Numbered from the stretch's first letter, positions 1-9,679 are shown. The stretch: 64,000 nt of DNA from an uncultured Bacteroidaceae bacterium (GCA_905235285.1 CAJOLI010000005.1:1-64000); one strand, 5' to 3'. A program made the numbers and translations. Notes: a model not told the origin generated them from the sequence alone.

Positions 1-79
1 AAAGGTACGGCAACTTCGCGAAACCGCCAAACGTTTTGGCAACTTTTTTGCGAAAAGACTGAGATTTTATTGGAATATA

Positions 80-211
80 GCCACGAATCTGGTTGAAAAT
101 GGCCGCGAATACTGATGGAAACGGCCGCGAATTCTATTTAAGGCGAACGCGAAGTCTATTTAAGACGAACACGAATTTTATTTAAGGCGAACGCGAATTC
201 TATTTAAGACG
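80..211. repeat. 22-bp-period tandem array (about 6 units, GCCGCGAATnCTATTTAAGGCG / AACACGAATTTTATTTAAGACG type)
   Basis: Direct reading: consecutive 22-nt blocks from position 80 align with a shared CGAA core and a TATTTAAGRCGAAC body in the later units. Confidence 0.8.
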
Positions 212-621
212 AACACGAATTACACGAATTACACGAATTTATTTTCACGGAGTTTGTGGGGGAGGAGTAGTTTGTGGGGGATGAATTTAGACTTGCGCGC
301 GCGTACATTATATTATATGTGCTGCGGCGTTTACTGAATGATACGGCAGGCGCGGCACAAAAGGTTTTTAATCTCCGCGTCATGGCGTGCGTTACAAACG
401 AAGCTTGTCATATCTTCTGGTCATGAGCCTAAATCTACGTAAGATTTATGTAGAATTTATGCAGGATAGATAAACAAGCACCTACAAGATAACTGAAATA
501 TAATATAGACACCTACTATGTATTATATTAATATACAATAGGTTGTATAAATATATAGTAGTGTAGGTGTATATTCTCAACTTAATGGGAAATGAATAGA
601 GATTCCGATAGGAAGGATTAA

Positions 622-731
622 GGGTGGGTTGGGCGATGAACGCGGGTGAGTTGGGCGATGCACGCGGGTAAGTTGGGCGATGCACGCGGGTGGGTTGGGC
701 GATGCACGCGGGTGGGTTGGGCGGAAGTCCT
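622..731. repeat. 22-bp tandem array (about 4.6 units of GGGTGGGTTGGGCGATGCACGC)
   Basis: Four near-identical 22-nt units at 622, 644, 666 and 688, plus a partial unit. Confidence 0.9.
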
Positions 732-888
732 TTACGTTTGGGGTAAAGGATGAAATTCTGCTCCGAAGAGAGGCCGTATGGAAAAAAGGTGATACGATGG
801 CATAAGACGCCTCAACCTGCTCATCGGAGTCAGCTATCATTTCTGAGTCAGACGAGAAGGCGGCGGTGAAACGAAAAAAAATCAGGTG

Positions 889-1854
889 CTAAACGGGCAA
901 CGGTTTTACGATTTTCTCCAGAGGATCGTGACCTTCTTTCTGTTGCCTGCGAATGTCTTTGTGTAGTTGGAATTTCTCCTTGGCGCGTGCCTCGGCGGCC
1001 TCGGCAGCGGTGTTTCCGGGTGTGTCTTCGGGTGTGATGCGCATGGTACCGGCCAAGTTGATGAGGTCTTTCACAACTTCGCCGCCGACGATGAGCCCTG
1101 CGGCAGCAGGCACGAACGCGTTTGATGCGGGAATGTCGCGCCGCTCGGTACACTTGCGCATGCCTTTGTCGGGGCAGATGCAGTGGAAGCGGCACGAGAT
1201 GTCGGGCTGGTCGATGGGGCGCAGGGGTTGCTCTTCGCTATATACCACTTTCAGGTGGGTGATGCCTTCCTTGCGGAGGGTCGTGCGCATGACTTTCGCC
1301 AGCGGATCCATTTGTGTCTTCGAGAGGTCAGTCACGCGGAACGCGGTCGGGTCGAGCTTGTTGGCAGCGCCCATGCAGCTGATGATGGGAATATGGAGTC
1401 GGTGGCAGCGCCGTACGAGCTCGAGCTTTGCCTTCACGGTGTCGATGCAGTCGACAACGTAGTCGAAGGCAGAGAGGTCGATGTCGTCGGCATTGTCAGG
1501 ATGGTAAAACATCTGGTAGCGGTGTACGATGCAGCGAGGGTTGATGTCGCGGATGCGCTCGGCGGCGACGTCCACCTTGTGCTTGCCGATGGTTGAGATG
1601 AGCGCATGAATCTGACGGTTGATGTTTGTCATGCACACGCGGTCGTCGTCAAAGAGGTCGAGCTCGCCGACACCGCTTCGTGCGAGTACCTCAACGACAT
1701 AACCTCCCACGCCTCCAACGCCGAACACGGCGACGCGTGCGCCGTGCAGCGTGTCGATGGCTGGCCGGCCAAAGAGCAGTTGGGTTCTTGAGAATTGATT
1801 TTGCATTTTGAAGTTGTTTTCCTCCTTGACTTTGTCTACCTCTGTCGCGGACAC
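889..1854 (-). CDS. tcdA: tRNA threonylcarbamoyladenosine dehydratase (ThiF/E1-like, TcdA family); start probably at the internal Met near 1806 (MQNQFSRTQLLFG)
   Basis: FSRTQLLFG..., VAVFGVGGVGGYVVEVLARSGVGELDLFDDDRV nucleotide-binding motif and TNINRQ are typical of TcdA/CsdL. Confidence 0.9.
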   Translation of the reverse strand: MSATEVDKVKEENNFKMQNQFSRTQLLFGRPAIDTLHGARVAVFGVGGVGGYVVEVLARSGVGELDLFDDDRVCMTNINRQIHALISTIGKHKVDVAAERIRDINPRCIVHRYQMFYHPDNADDIDLSAFDYVVDCIDTVKAKLELVRRCHRLHIPIISCMGAANKLDPTAFRVTDLSKTQMDPLAKVMRTTLRKEGITHLKVVYSEEQPLRPIDQPDISCRFHCICPDKGMRKCTERRDIPASNAFVPAAAGLIVGGEVVKDLINLAGTMRITPEDTPGNTAAEAAEARAKEKFQLHKDIRRQQKEGHDPLEKIVKPLPV

Positions 1855-1971
1855 GGCAACACAAACGAGCTTGATAGCCCTCGGTTTGTTGTCATCTGGG
1901 TTGCAAAGGTAATAAAAAAATGAAAAGATAAGAGCTAAAAAGGTGAAAAGTAAACAAAGAGTGTAGAAAAT

Positions 1972-2434
1972 ATTACCCCTTCATACCAATATACCTACGA
2001 TTACAACAACACGGACAACGCCCTCTATCGACTGGATATGTTGGCCGAAAGGGATAGTTCGACATTCGACATGCTGCCTTCTTCGCGTGACAACCTGAAG
2101 GCGGTGACGGACAGGCAAAACAGCTATGATTTCCGCGAACATACGCATACGCATACAGCTATGTTGAACCTTGGCGGCGACAACGACAAGTTCCTGAAGA
2201 CGAGTGGGCATTGGACATTACGACTGCCCTTGCGCCTTGCCAAGGGGAGCCTCGACTACCACCGGCATTCTTGGAGTCAAGGCATACGATATCCTGGGAC
2301 AGATAAACAGCCGCACTTACTTTATTGACGCACAGGGACGCACGGAGATGACGTCCAACGTCATTCCACGTTACATCTTATTCAGCGCTGCATGGAAATT
2401 CCACAAGTCGCCAAAGAAGAGAACGGATAAGTAA
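1972..2434 (+). pseudogene. 3' remnant of an outer-membrane beta-barrel (OMP_b-brl / TonB-receptor-like) gene
   Basis: Frame 1 reads ITPSYQYTYDYNNTDNALYRLDML...GHWTLRLPLRLAKGSLDYHR. It then shifts to ILGVKAYDILGQINSRTYFIDAQGRTEMTSNVIPRYILFSAAWKFHKSPKK, which resembles barrel C-termini. No 5' portion is present. Confidence 0.7.
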
Positions 2435-2540
2435 CCATATATTCAGCTATTGAGTTCACCGTCACTGCCAATAACGCCCTATGGTCCGGTGTGTTACGAG
2501 CAGAATGGTCGGAATGTAGATGAGTTTTAGCGGACAGCAA

Positions 2541-2576
2541 AAAGAGAGCCGCCACGGATGTGTGGCGGCTCTCTTT
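2541..2576 (-). terminator. Rho-independent terminator of the 2618-6496 gene
   Basis: Perfect 15-bp stem AAAGAGAGCCGCCAC/GTGGCGGCTCTCTTT, 6-nt loop, T-tract on the minus strand. Confidence 0.85.
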
Positions 2577-2617
2577 AGTGTTAGAGTTAGATCAGCTTAT
2601 GCTGATTGTTGCGTACG

Positions 2618-5600
2618 TTACTTCACGAAGACCTTCTTGCCATTCATGATGTACACTCCGGCAGCAGTGGGCTTGCTGATGCGACGGCCCTGCAGGTCGA
2701 AGATACCGCTTACGCTGGTGCTTGCCTTCTCGATGTCGGCAATACCGTCGCCGGTGCCATTCAGTTCAGCGAGCAGAGTCTCCAGATCTTTGGCCGAACC
2801 CATTCTGGTGATGATGAAGCTGGTAGCATCGCTGCCGATGAGAGTGAAGTTCGGGTTGCTGATGGTGAGGTCTGTAACTTCGGTGAGGGCAGCGCGGAAG
2901 GCATCCTTGGTAGCTCCATCGAACTTGTTGCCGCTGTCGCCCAGGAAGTAAGCCACGTTGGCATTGCGTGCGCTGAGGTCGAAGTAAACGAGGAAGCCTT
3001 CCTCGCCGATGGTGTACTCTGTGTTGCTAGCATTGCCACGGAGATGCTGCTCGTTGACGACGGCAGTCTCGCTGAAGGCTGCAACGGTAGAGGTGTAGCC
3101 GAGCTTCATGTCGCCGTAGTTCTGCGTAACTCCGGAAACAAATGCAGTAGGCAGAGCCACGTAGAACACAATCTTGTGGTCGCCAAGGTAGAATTTATCT
3201 GTAGCGTTCTTAATGTCGGCACGCTTGTTGTTGTCGGTACCGGCGTTGGCTGTCATGGTGCCATCCTCGTTAACGACTACAGAACCGCCTGTGCGGGTGG
3301 AAACCCAGTTTGTGGAGATAGGCCAGTAGTTGACGGGATCAATCCGCTCGGGCTCGTTGAAGTTGCCTTCGAGGTAGTAGAGCTCAATCTCGGTAGCGCT
3401 GAGCGGGTTGCCTGCGTTGTCGCCCTTGATGGCGATGTAGTTGAACTTCTCTTTGCCTGTGTTGATGAAGGTAATGGAACGCTCGTCAGCATTGGCTGAT
3501 ACAGCTCCTGAGAAGCCGGTGTGCTGCCAGAGTCCACCACCGTTGGGGACGTAGTTGCCGTAAGCATCGGTAGCGACGTCGAGATCTTCTATGGTGTAGA
3601 AGAAGACGTTGGTGGAGTACTCATTGCTGCCTTCGGTGGTCTTGTAGAACACTTTCAGGCTTTGGAAGTCCTTGAGTCCTTCGGGCAGGGCGATGACGTA
3701 GTAGACGTCGGCGCGTCCGTCGGTGAGAATAGCGTCGGTGTTGCCGTCGGTGAGTTCTGCAATCTGGGCTGCGTAGGTCTCGGTGACATCGGCATTGTCG
3801 GCAGTAACAGCCTTCATGTAGTCTGTGAGATACTTAACCTTGACAGTCTCTTTGCTCTCCTGTCCTTCGCCGGGCTTGTCCTCGAAGTTGCCATCGTCGT
3901 AGTAGTAGAACTCGATTTCAGTAGCGCTGAGCGGGTTTTCGCCGTTGTCGCCACGTAATGCGATGTAAGCTACGCTCTCGTTGTTAGTGTTTGAGATGGT
4001 TGTTACGCCATTAGCTGCATCGTTCTCGACAGCTCCAGAGAAGCCGGTGTGTTGCCAGAGTCCGCCGCCATTGGGTACGTAGTTGGCGAAGTTGTCGGCA
4101 GTGACATCGAGCTCGTCGGCGGTGTAGAAGAAGACGTTGGTGGAGTAGTCGTTGCCGCCCTTGTAGTAGACTTTGAGGCTATGGAACTTGCGAATGGCCT
4201 CGGGGACGGCGATGACGAAGTAGACGTCGGAGGTGCCGGAGGTGAGGTTCTCGGTGGTGTTGCCGTCAGTGAGCTGTGCGATGGCGTCAACGTAAGCATC
4301 GGTGAGGTCTCCGTTGCTTGCGTTCATAGCCTTGATGTACTGTCCGAGGTATTCAACCTTCTTGACGTCGTATTGAGGAGCCTCATAGACGGGGTTCTCA
4401 GGCAGTGTAGCCACTACAGCTGCCTTCTGGTCGGCGGTGAAGCTCTCCTCGGGTATGGCGTCGATGCTCTCATAAGGTCGAATCCAGTCGATCATGACGG
4501 CTTGCTTGGTACTCTGGAAGGTTGCGTTCATACCCATATACTGAGCAGAATAGCCAACCTGACCTACGGTGAAGCCGCAGTCGGTGAGGTGCCAGTAGTA
4601 GACGTCGCCCTTATGTCCGGCAGCGTTGGCGAGGTTGAGCTGTGGCTCGATGCCGCCCTTCTGGATGAAGAAGGAGAAGCTCCAGCCGCTGAGATCTACA
4701 TTCTCGTCGGTGCCTGCAATCTTGACGGCGATGTAGGGGCAGTAGATGGGGTTGACAATCTCGAGGTAAGTGGAGTCGCGCACCTGGTCAATGGGGTCGC
4801 GCGAGGACTGATTGGCATACTTGCCATTCTCACGGCAGATGCCGGCGCCGTTGTTGGCCGAGGTGAGCATGCTCTGCTCGTCAATAGCGGGCACGATGGG
4901 CGTCTGTGCGAGGGTGTCCTCGTTGGCATAGTATGGGTTGTCGACAGAGATGGTGAATATACCGTTAGTCTGACCTACGCGGGTGTACATACGCCATTTG
5001 TTCAAGCGCCAGCCTTCGACGATGTTGCCGGCGTTGAGGCCGAACTTGTCAGCGAACTCATCGGTAACCTTCTTGGCTGGTTCGTTGAACTCCCAGCCCT
5101 TGAAGTTGACTGCAGCCTCTTCGTCGTCCTTGATGTAGGACGAGGGTGTGAGCATGAAGGTGTAGGGGATAATCTCCTCGAACGACTCGTAGGCGGGGAA
5201 CTCCTCGGTAGTGGCGAGTGAGCCGTCTTCGTCAAGATAGTAGAAATAGTTGCCTGCCTTGAAGTCGTAGAGGGCATCCTCGCCGTCGCTGTAGCGCATG
5301 GTGAACACGAACTTGGCAGGATTGCTTGATGTGACCTGCTTAGCATCGACGAGCATCAGCGTGGAGCCGGTCTGGATGACTACGCCGTCAGCCGTAGCGA
5401 GCTGATAGGACTGCTGCCCGTTGATAACATCGCTCTTGGAAACAGAGAAAGGCACAGCCTCGTCGGGCAGGCAGCTTTGGAGTACGTAGCCCGTGTAGTT
5501 GCCCACGGTGGTCTGTTCGGAGGCAAGCTTAAGACCACTCTCCTGCGAAGCGGTGGTGATGGTGCAGTAGAACTCATCGTCGCCGAGCTTGTAGGTGATA

Positions 5601-6496
5601 TTGCCCATGAAGGCTTCGGTGGCAGCAATGAGCTTGTCGCCAGCGGCAGCGAGCTGAGCCTCGTCGGTGACGTTGTTGTCGAGGAGAGCCTGAGCTTCGG
5701 CGATGGTGCCGTTGAGGACGCTTACGGCATCGGGGTCGCTCATGGCGAACTCGGTGGTGTAAGTCTGAGCCTCAGCGATAGCACGCTCGAGGTCGAGTTG
5801 CTTGTCGCTGTAAGAGCTGTTCTTGAGCAGAACGCCATAGATCTCTACTTCTGAGAGGTAGAAGTAGTTGGACCAGTCGTACACGGCAACGTAGCGGTAC
5901 TTGATGTGGTTGCCAGCCTTGACAGTCGTGGCGTAGTAGCCTGGCTCGTTCTCCGAGGGGTTCTCGGTGCCGGTTACCCAATTATTGACGTTTGTCACAA
6001 TTGACGAGAACGACTGGTTTGAGCCGTTGGTGCGAAGAAGCTTAGAATCATTAGTCTCATATTGAGCCTTCTGATATTTGGCTTCGACACAGCTCTCGGT
6101 GAAGGGGCCGTCGGCCGTGGGGCCTGCGAAGGCCACGAAGACAGTGCCCTGCTGGTGGCGCTGGAAGTAACCGTCGTTGTAAAGGACAATCTTCTGCAGG
6201 TCGATACCTTCCTCGCCGAAGTCGAAGACAAGGAATCCTTGGTTGGCACCAACGAAGTTCTCGCCGTCGTAGTCGCCTGCTTCGGAGCTCTCGATGCCGC
6301 GGCAGTCGATGAACTTGCCGTCGTAGGCATAGGCGATGCGTGGATAGGGATCGGCCATGATGTCGTTGCCATCGGCATCGACGCCGACCTTCAAGGGCTC
6401 GAGAGCCTGGTAGTTGCCAGCACGCATGTAGTACACGGTGCAGACATCAGGGTCAGCAAGGTTGAGCTTGTACTTTGTCAGAGCATCTCCTGCCAA
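2618..6496 (-). CDS. Large secreted protein with repeated discoidin-like modules and a T9SS-type C-terminal tail; apparent TTG start, signal peptide out of frame (see finding)
   Basis: C-terminus SGIFDLQGRRISKPTAAGVYIMNGKKVFVK. Two homologous internal repeats (KYLTDYMKAV...AQIAELTDGNT.../...YYVIALPEGLKDFQSLKVFYK...SATEIELYY). Confidence 0.75.
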   Translation of the reverse strand: MAGDALTKYKLNLADPDVCTVYYMRAGNYQALEPLKVGVDADGNDIMADPYPRIAYAYDGKFIDCRGIESSEAGDYDGENFVGANQGFLVFDFGEEGIDLQKIVLYNDGYFQRHQQGTVFVAFAGPTADGPFTESCVEAKYQKAQYETNDSKLLRTNGSNQSFSSIVTNVNNWVTGTENPSENEPGYYATTVKAGNHIKYRYVAVYDWSNYFYLSEVEIYGVLLKNSSYSDKQLDLERAIAEAQTYTTEFAMSDPDAVSVLNGTIAEAQALLDNNVTDEAQLAAAGDKLIAATEAFMGNITYKLGDDEFYCTITTASQESGLKLASEQTTVGNYTGYVLQSCLPDEAVPFSVSKSDVINGQQSYQLATADGVVIQTGSTLMLVDAKQVTSSNPAKFVFTMRYSDGEDALYDFKAGNYFYYLDEDGSLATTEEFPAYESFEEIIPYTFMLTPSSYIKDDEEAAVNFKGWEFNEPAKKVTDEFADKFGLNAGNIVEGWRLNKWRMYTRVGQTNGIFTISVDNPYYANEDTLAQTPIVPAIDEQSMLTSANNGAGICRENGKYANQSSRDPIDQVRDSTYLEIVNPIYCPYIAVKIAGTDENVDLSGWSFSFFIQKGGIEPQLNLANAAGHKGDVYYWHLTDCGFTVGQVGYSAQYMGMNATFQSTKQAVMIDWIRPYESIDAIPEESFTADQKAAVVATLPENPVYEAPQYDVKKVEYLGQYIKAMNASNGDLTDAYVDAIAQLTDGNTTENLTSGTSDVYFVIAVPEAIRKFHSLKVYYKGGNDYSTNVFFYTADELDVTADNFANYVPNGGGLWQHTGFSGAVENDAANGVTTISNTNNESVAYIALRGDNGENPLSATEIEFYYYDDGNFEDKPGEGQESKETVKVKYLTDYMKAVTADNADVTETYAAQIAELTDGNTDAILTDGRADVYYVIALPEGLKDFQSLKVFYKTTEGSNEYSTNVFFYTIEDLDVATDAYGNYVPNGGGLWQHTGFSGAVSANADERSITFINTGKEKFNYIAIKGDNAGNPLSATEIELYYLEGNFNEPERIDPVNYWPISTNWVSTRTGGSVVVNEDGTMTANAGTDNNKRADIKNATDKFYLGDHKIVFYVALPTAFVSGVTQNYGDMKLGYTSTVAAFSETAVVNEQHLRGNASNTEYTIGEEGFLVYFDLSARNANVAYFLGDSGNKFDGATKDAFRAALTEVTDLTISNPNFTLIGSDATSFIITRMGSAKDLETLLAELNGTGDGIADIEKASTSVSGIFDLQGRRISKPTAAGVYIMNGKKVFVK

Positions 6497-6601
6497 AGCA
6501 TCCTGCGCACAATGCTATGCCTGAGAGCAAATTACGTAGAATGTTTCTCATAATGTTTGTTATTAAAAAGTTAGTTAATAGAATTAGTTGAACCTTTCAA
6601 T

Positions 6602-9343
6602 TTATTTATGTATATAGATGGTACGCCGGCCTGTAATATACAAGCCGGAACGCGTAGGGAAAACACGGCGCCCCTGTAAGTCGTAGACAGCCGAGAGCTT
6701 GGCGGCCTTGGGATTGGAGATGGCATCGATGACACTGCCCTCGGGCGCGCTGAGTTCCAGGCGTGTGAGGTACGATGCCTTGGTAGCTATGCCATTGGCC
6801 CAATAGTCGATGCCGGCAGTGCGCTCGTTGGTGATAGAGAAGGTGTTTGTCTGTCCGGGAAGCAGGTGGCCGCTGACATCCCAAGGCTGGTCGTAGGAAT
6901 CATTGATGTCGAGCTGTGCGCCGTCGGGGCATACGAGCTTGAGGTTCGTCCGGTTGTAGTTGTGGGTCTTATAGGGATGTACGAACACGGCTGTCTGATA
7001 GCGCGGCTCGGCAGGGACGTCGACCTTCCACGTGTCGGGGTGATCGTTGCGGGCGTATGCGCTGCCGGCTCCTGCTGTGGATGTAGCTATGGTGGCTATG
7101 ATGGTCTGTCCGTCGGCCGGATGTTGGAGCGCCGTAGCTTCCACGGCATGATTCGGCATGGCGAATATGCAGCCATTGTCAGTAGCTACGCTTGCAAGCT
7201 TTTCGTCAGCCGTGGGGTCGTAGATAATGAGAGAGCCGTCAACGATGCTCTCGTCAGCCGTCACGGTTACAGATTGTCCTTCAGCTGCTTGTGTAGGGCA
7301 GTTGAGTCCTTCGGGGACACTGATTTCGTAGGTTTGGAAGTCGGCTTGAAATGTCAAGGTGCTAAGTTTGGCTTCGGCGTTCTCACCTTGTATGAGGATT
7401 TTCACTACATGTACGCCTGCCTCGAGCTTCTGCACATTCCAGCTGCTCTCGGCATATGCGCCATGCGTGTCTTCGCTGAAGATGTCGTCGCGCTCCTCAT
7501 TATCAATGAATAAAGTAATCATAGGGGAGTCTTCACCCGTAAGGTAACGAAGGGTGAAAGTGTAGTCGCCGGTTTTGGGTACACTGATGGTGTATGTCAG
7601 CCACTCCATATTTCTGAGAACTGCGACCCAGTTGCCGTCGCCCTCCTCAACAAGCACGGTGCCGTCTGGGCGATAGTCAGAGACGGTGGTGTTTCTTGTC
7701 TGGTAGGTACGTCCGTTGCCGTCGGCTGCAAAATAGTCGTAGTCGGCACAGCGAAGCGCCTCGAAAGGTTGATGTATGCCCATCACACGACGACCGCTTT
7801 GATAGCTGACGGGGTCGCCTACCATATACTCTTCACGGTGCTTGCTCAGGGTGCCCCAACCGCACCACTCATAGTAGTGGCCGCTGTCTTTGCCCCAGTT
7901 CTCGGTCTTGAACTTGGCTATCATGTAGTCGCGGAAGCGCTTCAGCCACGGCATCTCAGTGAGAGGCATCCCCATGCGCACGTTGTAGTGGGCGAGGGCC
8001 ATCTCTCGGCAGCCGCTGGAGCCGAGGCCGTCGCCGGCGTCGGCTGTAGTGAGATCCTTGTAGAAAACGCGCCCGCAGCGGTCCCACGTCTGATAGAAGG
8101 TGTCGGGGCTCTCAGGCTCGACATTTGTCGAGAGGTCAGCCATTGTCGGATCCCAGTTGGCAAAGTTAGGATGTGACGAGGGGGCGCGCACGCTCCAGGC
8201 CGAGGGCGTCCATTGTCCGCTCCAATCCTTGTCTTTCATGTATTTGGAATAATCACTGATGGCTGTAGTGTTAACCCTAAAGCTATACTCGATACCTTTA
8301 AGGATGCGGTTGTCTAATGCGCCATAAAGGTCTTCGCCCTGATTCCAGCATTGTTCGGCTATGCTAGTGTACATCATCACGCCACAGAGTGTATGGGCTT
8401 GGTCGCGGCACGATTCCTGACACTGCCCGTTCTTGAAGATGTAGTACTGCAGCTGCTCGCTGTAGCCGTAGTTGCGCACGTATGAAGGGTCGCTCTCCTT
8501 GACGACGGTTGATGTGGGCCAGGAATACATGTAGGCTGTATTCTCAATGCTGCCGAAAGGCTTGTAGCCATAGCCCGGTCCTGGCTTGTAGTCGATGTCA
8601 TCGTAGTTCTCGAAGTGCTGCCACTGGTTGCCGCTCAAGTACTGATAGGCGCGGTCGAAGATGGTGTCGTTGTCGAGGTAGACGCCCATAGCGAGGAGCG
8701 CACGTGCAGCAAACATTCCTTGGTTGCCGAAGCGGCCGGAATCGAAGTTGTAGCAGTTCCAGTAGAAGGTGATGCCGTTGTTGTCGTCAGTCATCGAGGC
8801 GTATTTCACGTACAGGTCTTCCTTCGTTGTGAAGTAAGGGTAGGTGAGCATGTCCTTGAAGCGCTGCTGATCGGAGGCAGCCCACCCTGTATAGTCGCGC
8901 ATTAGTTCGGCGGCTTCAATCAGGAGGTTAACCTTGCCATTATCGAGCGGCCCTGTCCCACGCGCGCTTGTGTTTGTATAATAACTGTTGGCATTAAGAA
9001 TCTGCACAGCCTTGTCGGCATATTTCGTATCACCCGTGAGCACATACAAGAGGGCAAGGTCGTGTGCTCGACGCCCGTCGATGCCGACGGTGCCGTTGAA
9101 CTGGCCCTCCTTAATCTGTGTCCCACGCTGCGACACAGAGACGGTGGGACTACTGTAAGAGCTGTTCTTAAGTGCCGTGAAAGCACTATAGTAAGGCTCC
9201 TGCTTCGCTGCTATAAGGGAGCGCATGCGGTCGATATCAGCCTGGGTGTATGATATGCCAGGGTGCACGAAGGTGCGTCCGGCAAAGGCAAACTGGACAC
9301 ACAGTAATGTCGTTGCGACAAATATCAAAATTTTTTTATTCAT
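6602..9343 (-). CDS. Secreted alginate-lyase-like (polysaccharide lyase) protein with CBM6-like module and T9SS-type tail
   Basis: Signal peptide; HPGISYTQADIDRMRSLIAAKQEPYYSAFTAL N-terminus typical of alginate_lyase-type proteins; NWVAVLRNMEWLTYTISVPKTGDYTFTLRY CBM6-like; VYDLQGRRVFPTRSGLYITGRRTIYIHK tail. Confidence 0.7.
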   Translation of the reverse strand: MNKKILIFVATTLLCVQFAFAGRTFVHPGISYTQADIDRMRSLIAAKQEPYYSAFTALKNSSYSSPTVSVSQRGTQIKEGQFNGTVGIDGRRAHDLALLYVLTGDTKYADKAVQILNANSYYTNTSARGTGPLDNGKVNLLIEAAELMRDYTGWAASDQQRFKDMLTYPYFTTKEDLYVKYASMTDDNNGITFYWNCYNFDSGRFGNQGMFAARALLAMGVYLDNDTIFDRAYQYLSGNQWQHFENYDDIDYKPGPGYGYKPFGSIENTAYMYSWPTSTVVKESDPSYVRNYGYSEQLQYYIFKNGQCQESCRDQAHTLCGVMMYTSIAEQCWNQGEDLYGALDNRILKGIEYSFRVNTTAISDYSKYMKDKDWSGQWTPSAWSVRAPSSHPNFANWDPTMADLSTNVEPESPDTFYQTWDRCGRVFYKDLTTADAGDGLGSSGCREMALAHYNVRMGMPLTEMPWLKRFRDYMIAKFKTENWGKDSGHYYEWCGWGTLSKHREEYMVGDPVSYQSGRRVMGIHQPFEALRCADYDYFAADGNGRTYQTRNTTVSDYRPDGTVLVEEGDGNWVAVLRNMEWLTYTISVPKTGDYTFTLRYLTGEDSPMITLFIDNEERDDIFSEDTHGAYAESSWNVQKLEAGVHVVKILIQGENAEAKLSTLTFQADFQTYEISVPEGLNCPTQAAEGQSVTVTADESIVDGSLIIYDPTADEKLASVATDNGCIFAMPNHAVEATALQHPADGQTIIATIATSTAGAGSAYARNDHPDTWKVDVPAEPRYQTAVFVHPYKTHNYNRTNLKLVCPDGAQLDINDSYDQPWDVSGHLLPGQTNTFSITNERTAGIDYWANGIATKASYLTRLELSAPEGSVIDAISNPKAAKLSAVYDLQGRRVFPTRSGLYITGRRTIYIHK

Positions 9344-9430
9344 CTTCGTGTTTCTGTTTTTACTCTGTTACGCAGTTGAATTTCATTCGACCGTTTCTCG
9401 CCATGGCAAAGCCCAAGCAAGCTTGGCTCT

Positions 9431-9462
9431 GCTCATCTGGCTTAATGAAAACGTTCTTTATG
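9431..9462. repeat. Dispersed repeat copy GCTCATYTGGCTTAAYGAAAACGTTC
   Basis: Near-identical to 12289-12320. Confidence 0.7.
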
Positions 9463-9478
9463 TTGTCTCGCTGTAGTC

Positions 9479-9679
9479 TTATTCCCAGGTGTCGCCCCAG
9501 TCTTGACCAGAGAAACTGGACTTGCCCCAGATATCTCCATGGTCGCGCTTCGTCAGTCCGGAAGCGCCATCATCGGCATAATCGTCATAGACATCAGAAC
9601 CTATTGGAGAATTGGCCAGCATCTGATGGAGATGGATGTCAAATTCACTCGTTTCAGGGGTTATATATATCTTTTTCAT
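9479..9679 (-). CDS. Short conserved-looking orphan peptide (66 aa), 'MKKxYIxPE' type
   Basis: Starts MKKIYITPETSEFDIHLHQMLANSPIG; a recurrent Bacteroidales small-protein pattern. Lies between secreted-protein genes on the same strand. Confidence 0.6.
   Translation of the reverse strand: MKKIYITPETSEFDIHLHQMLANSPIGSDVYDDYADDGASGLTKRDHGDIWGKSSFSGQDWGDTWE

Noticed and set aside
80-731. Possible CRISPR array
   Set aside because: Units are contiguous 22-mers with no unique spacers, and no cas genes are in the window.
482-840. Short ORFs MHRPTYPRASPN... and HRPTHPRASPNPP...
   Set aside because: They are translations of the 22-bp tandem array (622-731), with no independent coding support.
4049-5221. 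Long opposite-strand ORFs (e.g. 390 aa at 4049-5221, 369 aa at 15792-16901, 297 aa at 2606-3499)
   Set aside because: They lie entirely antisense to strongly supported CDSs with recognisable domains and have no family motifs or signal; GC-rich codon bias opens these frames.
6602-9343. Assigning the alginate-lyase-like gene to alginate degradation
   Set aside because: The domain resemblance does not fix the substrate, and no other alginate-pathway genes (PL6, PL17, KdgF, DEH reductase) are present in the window.
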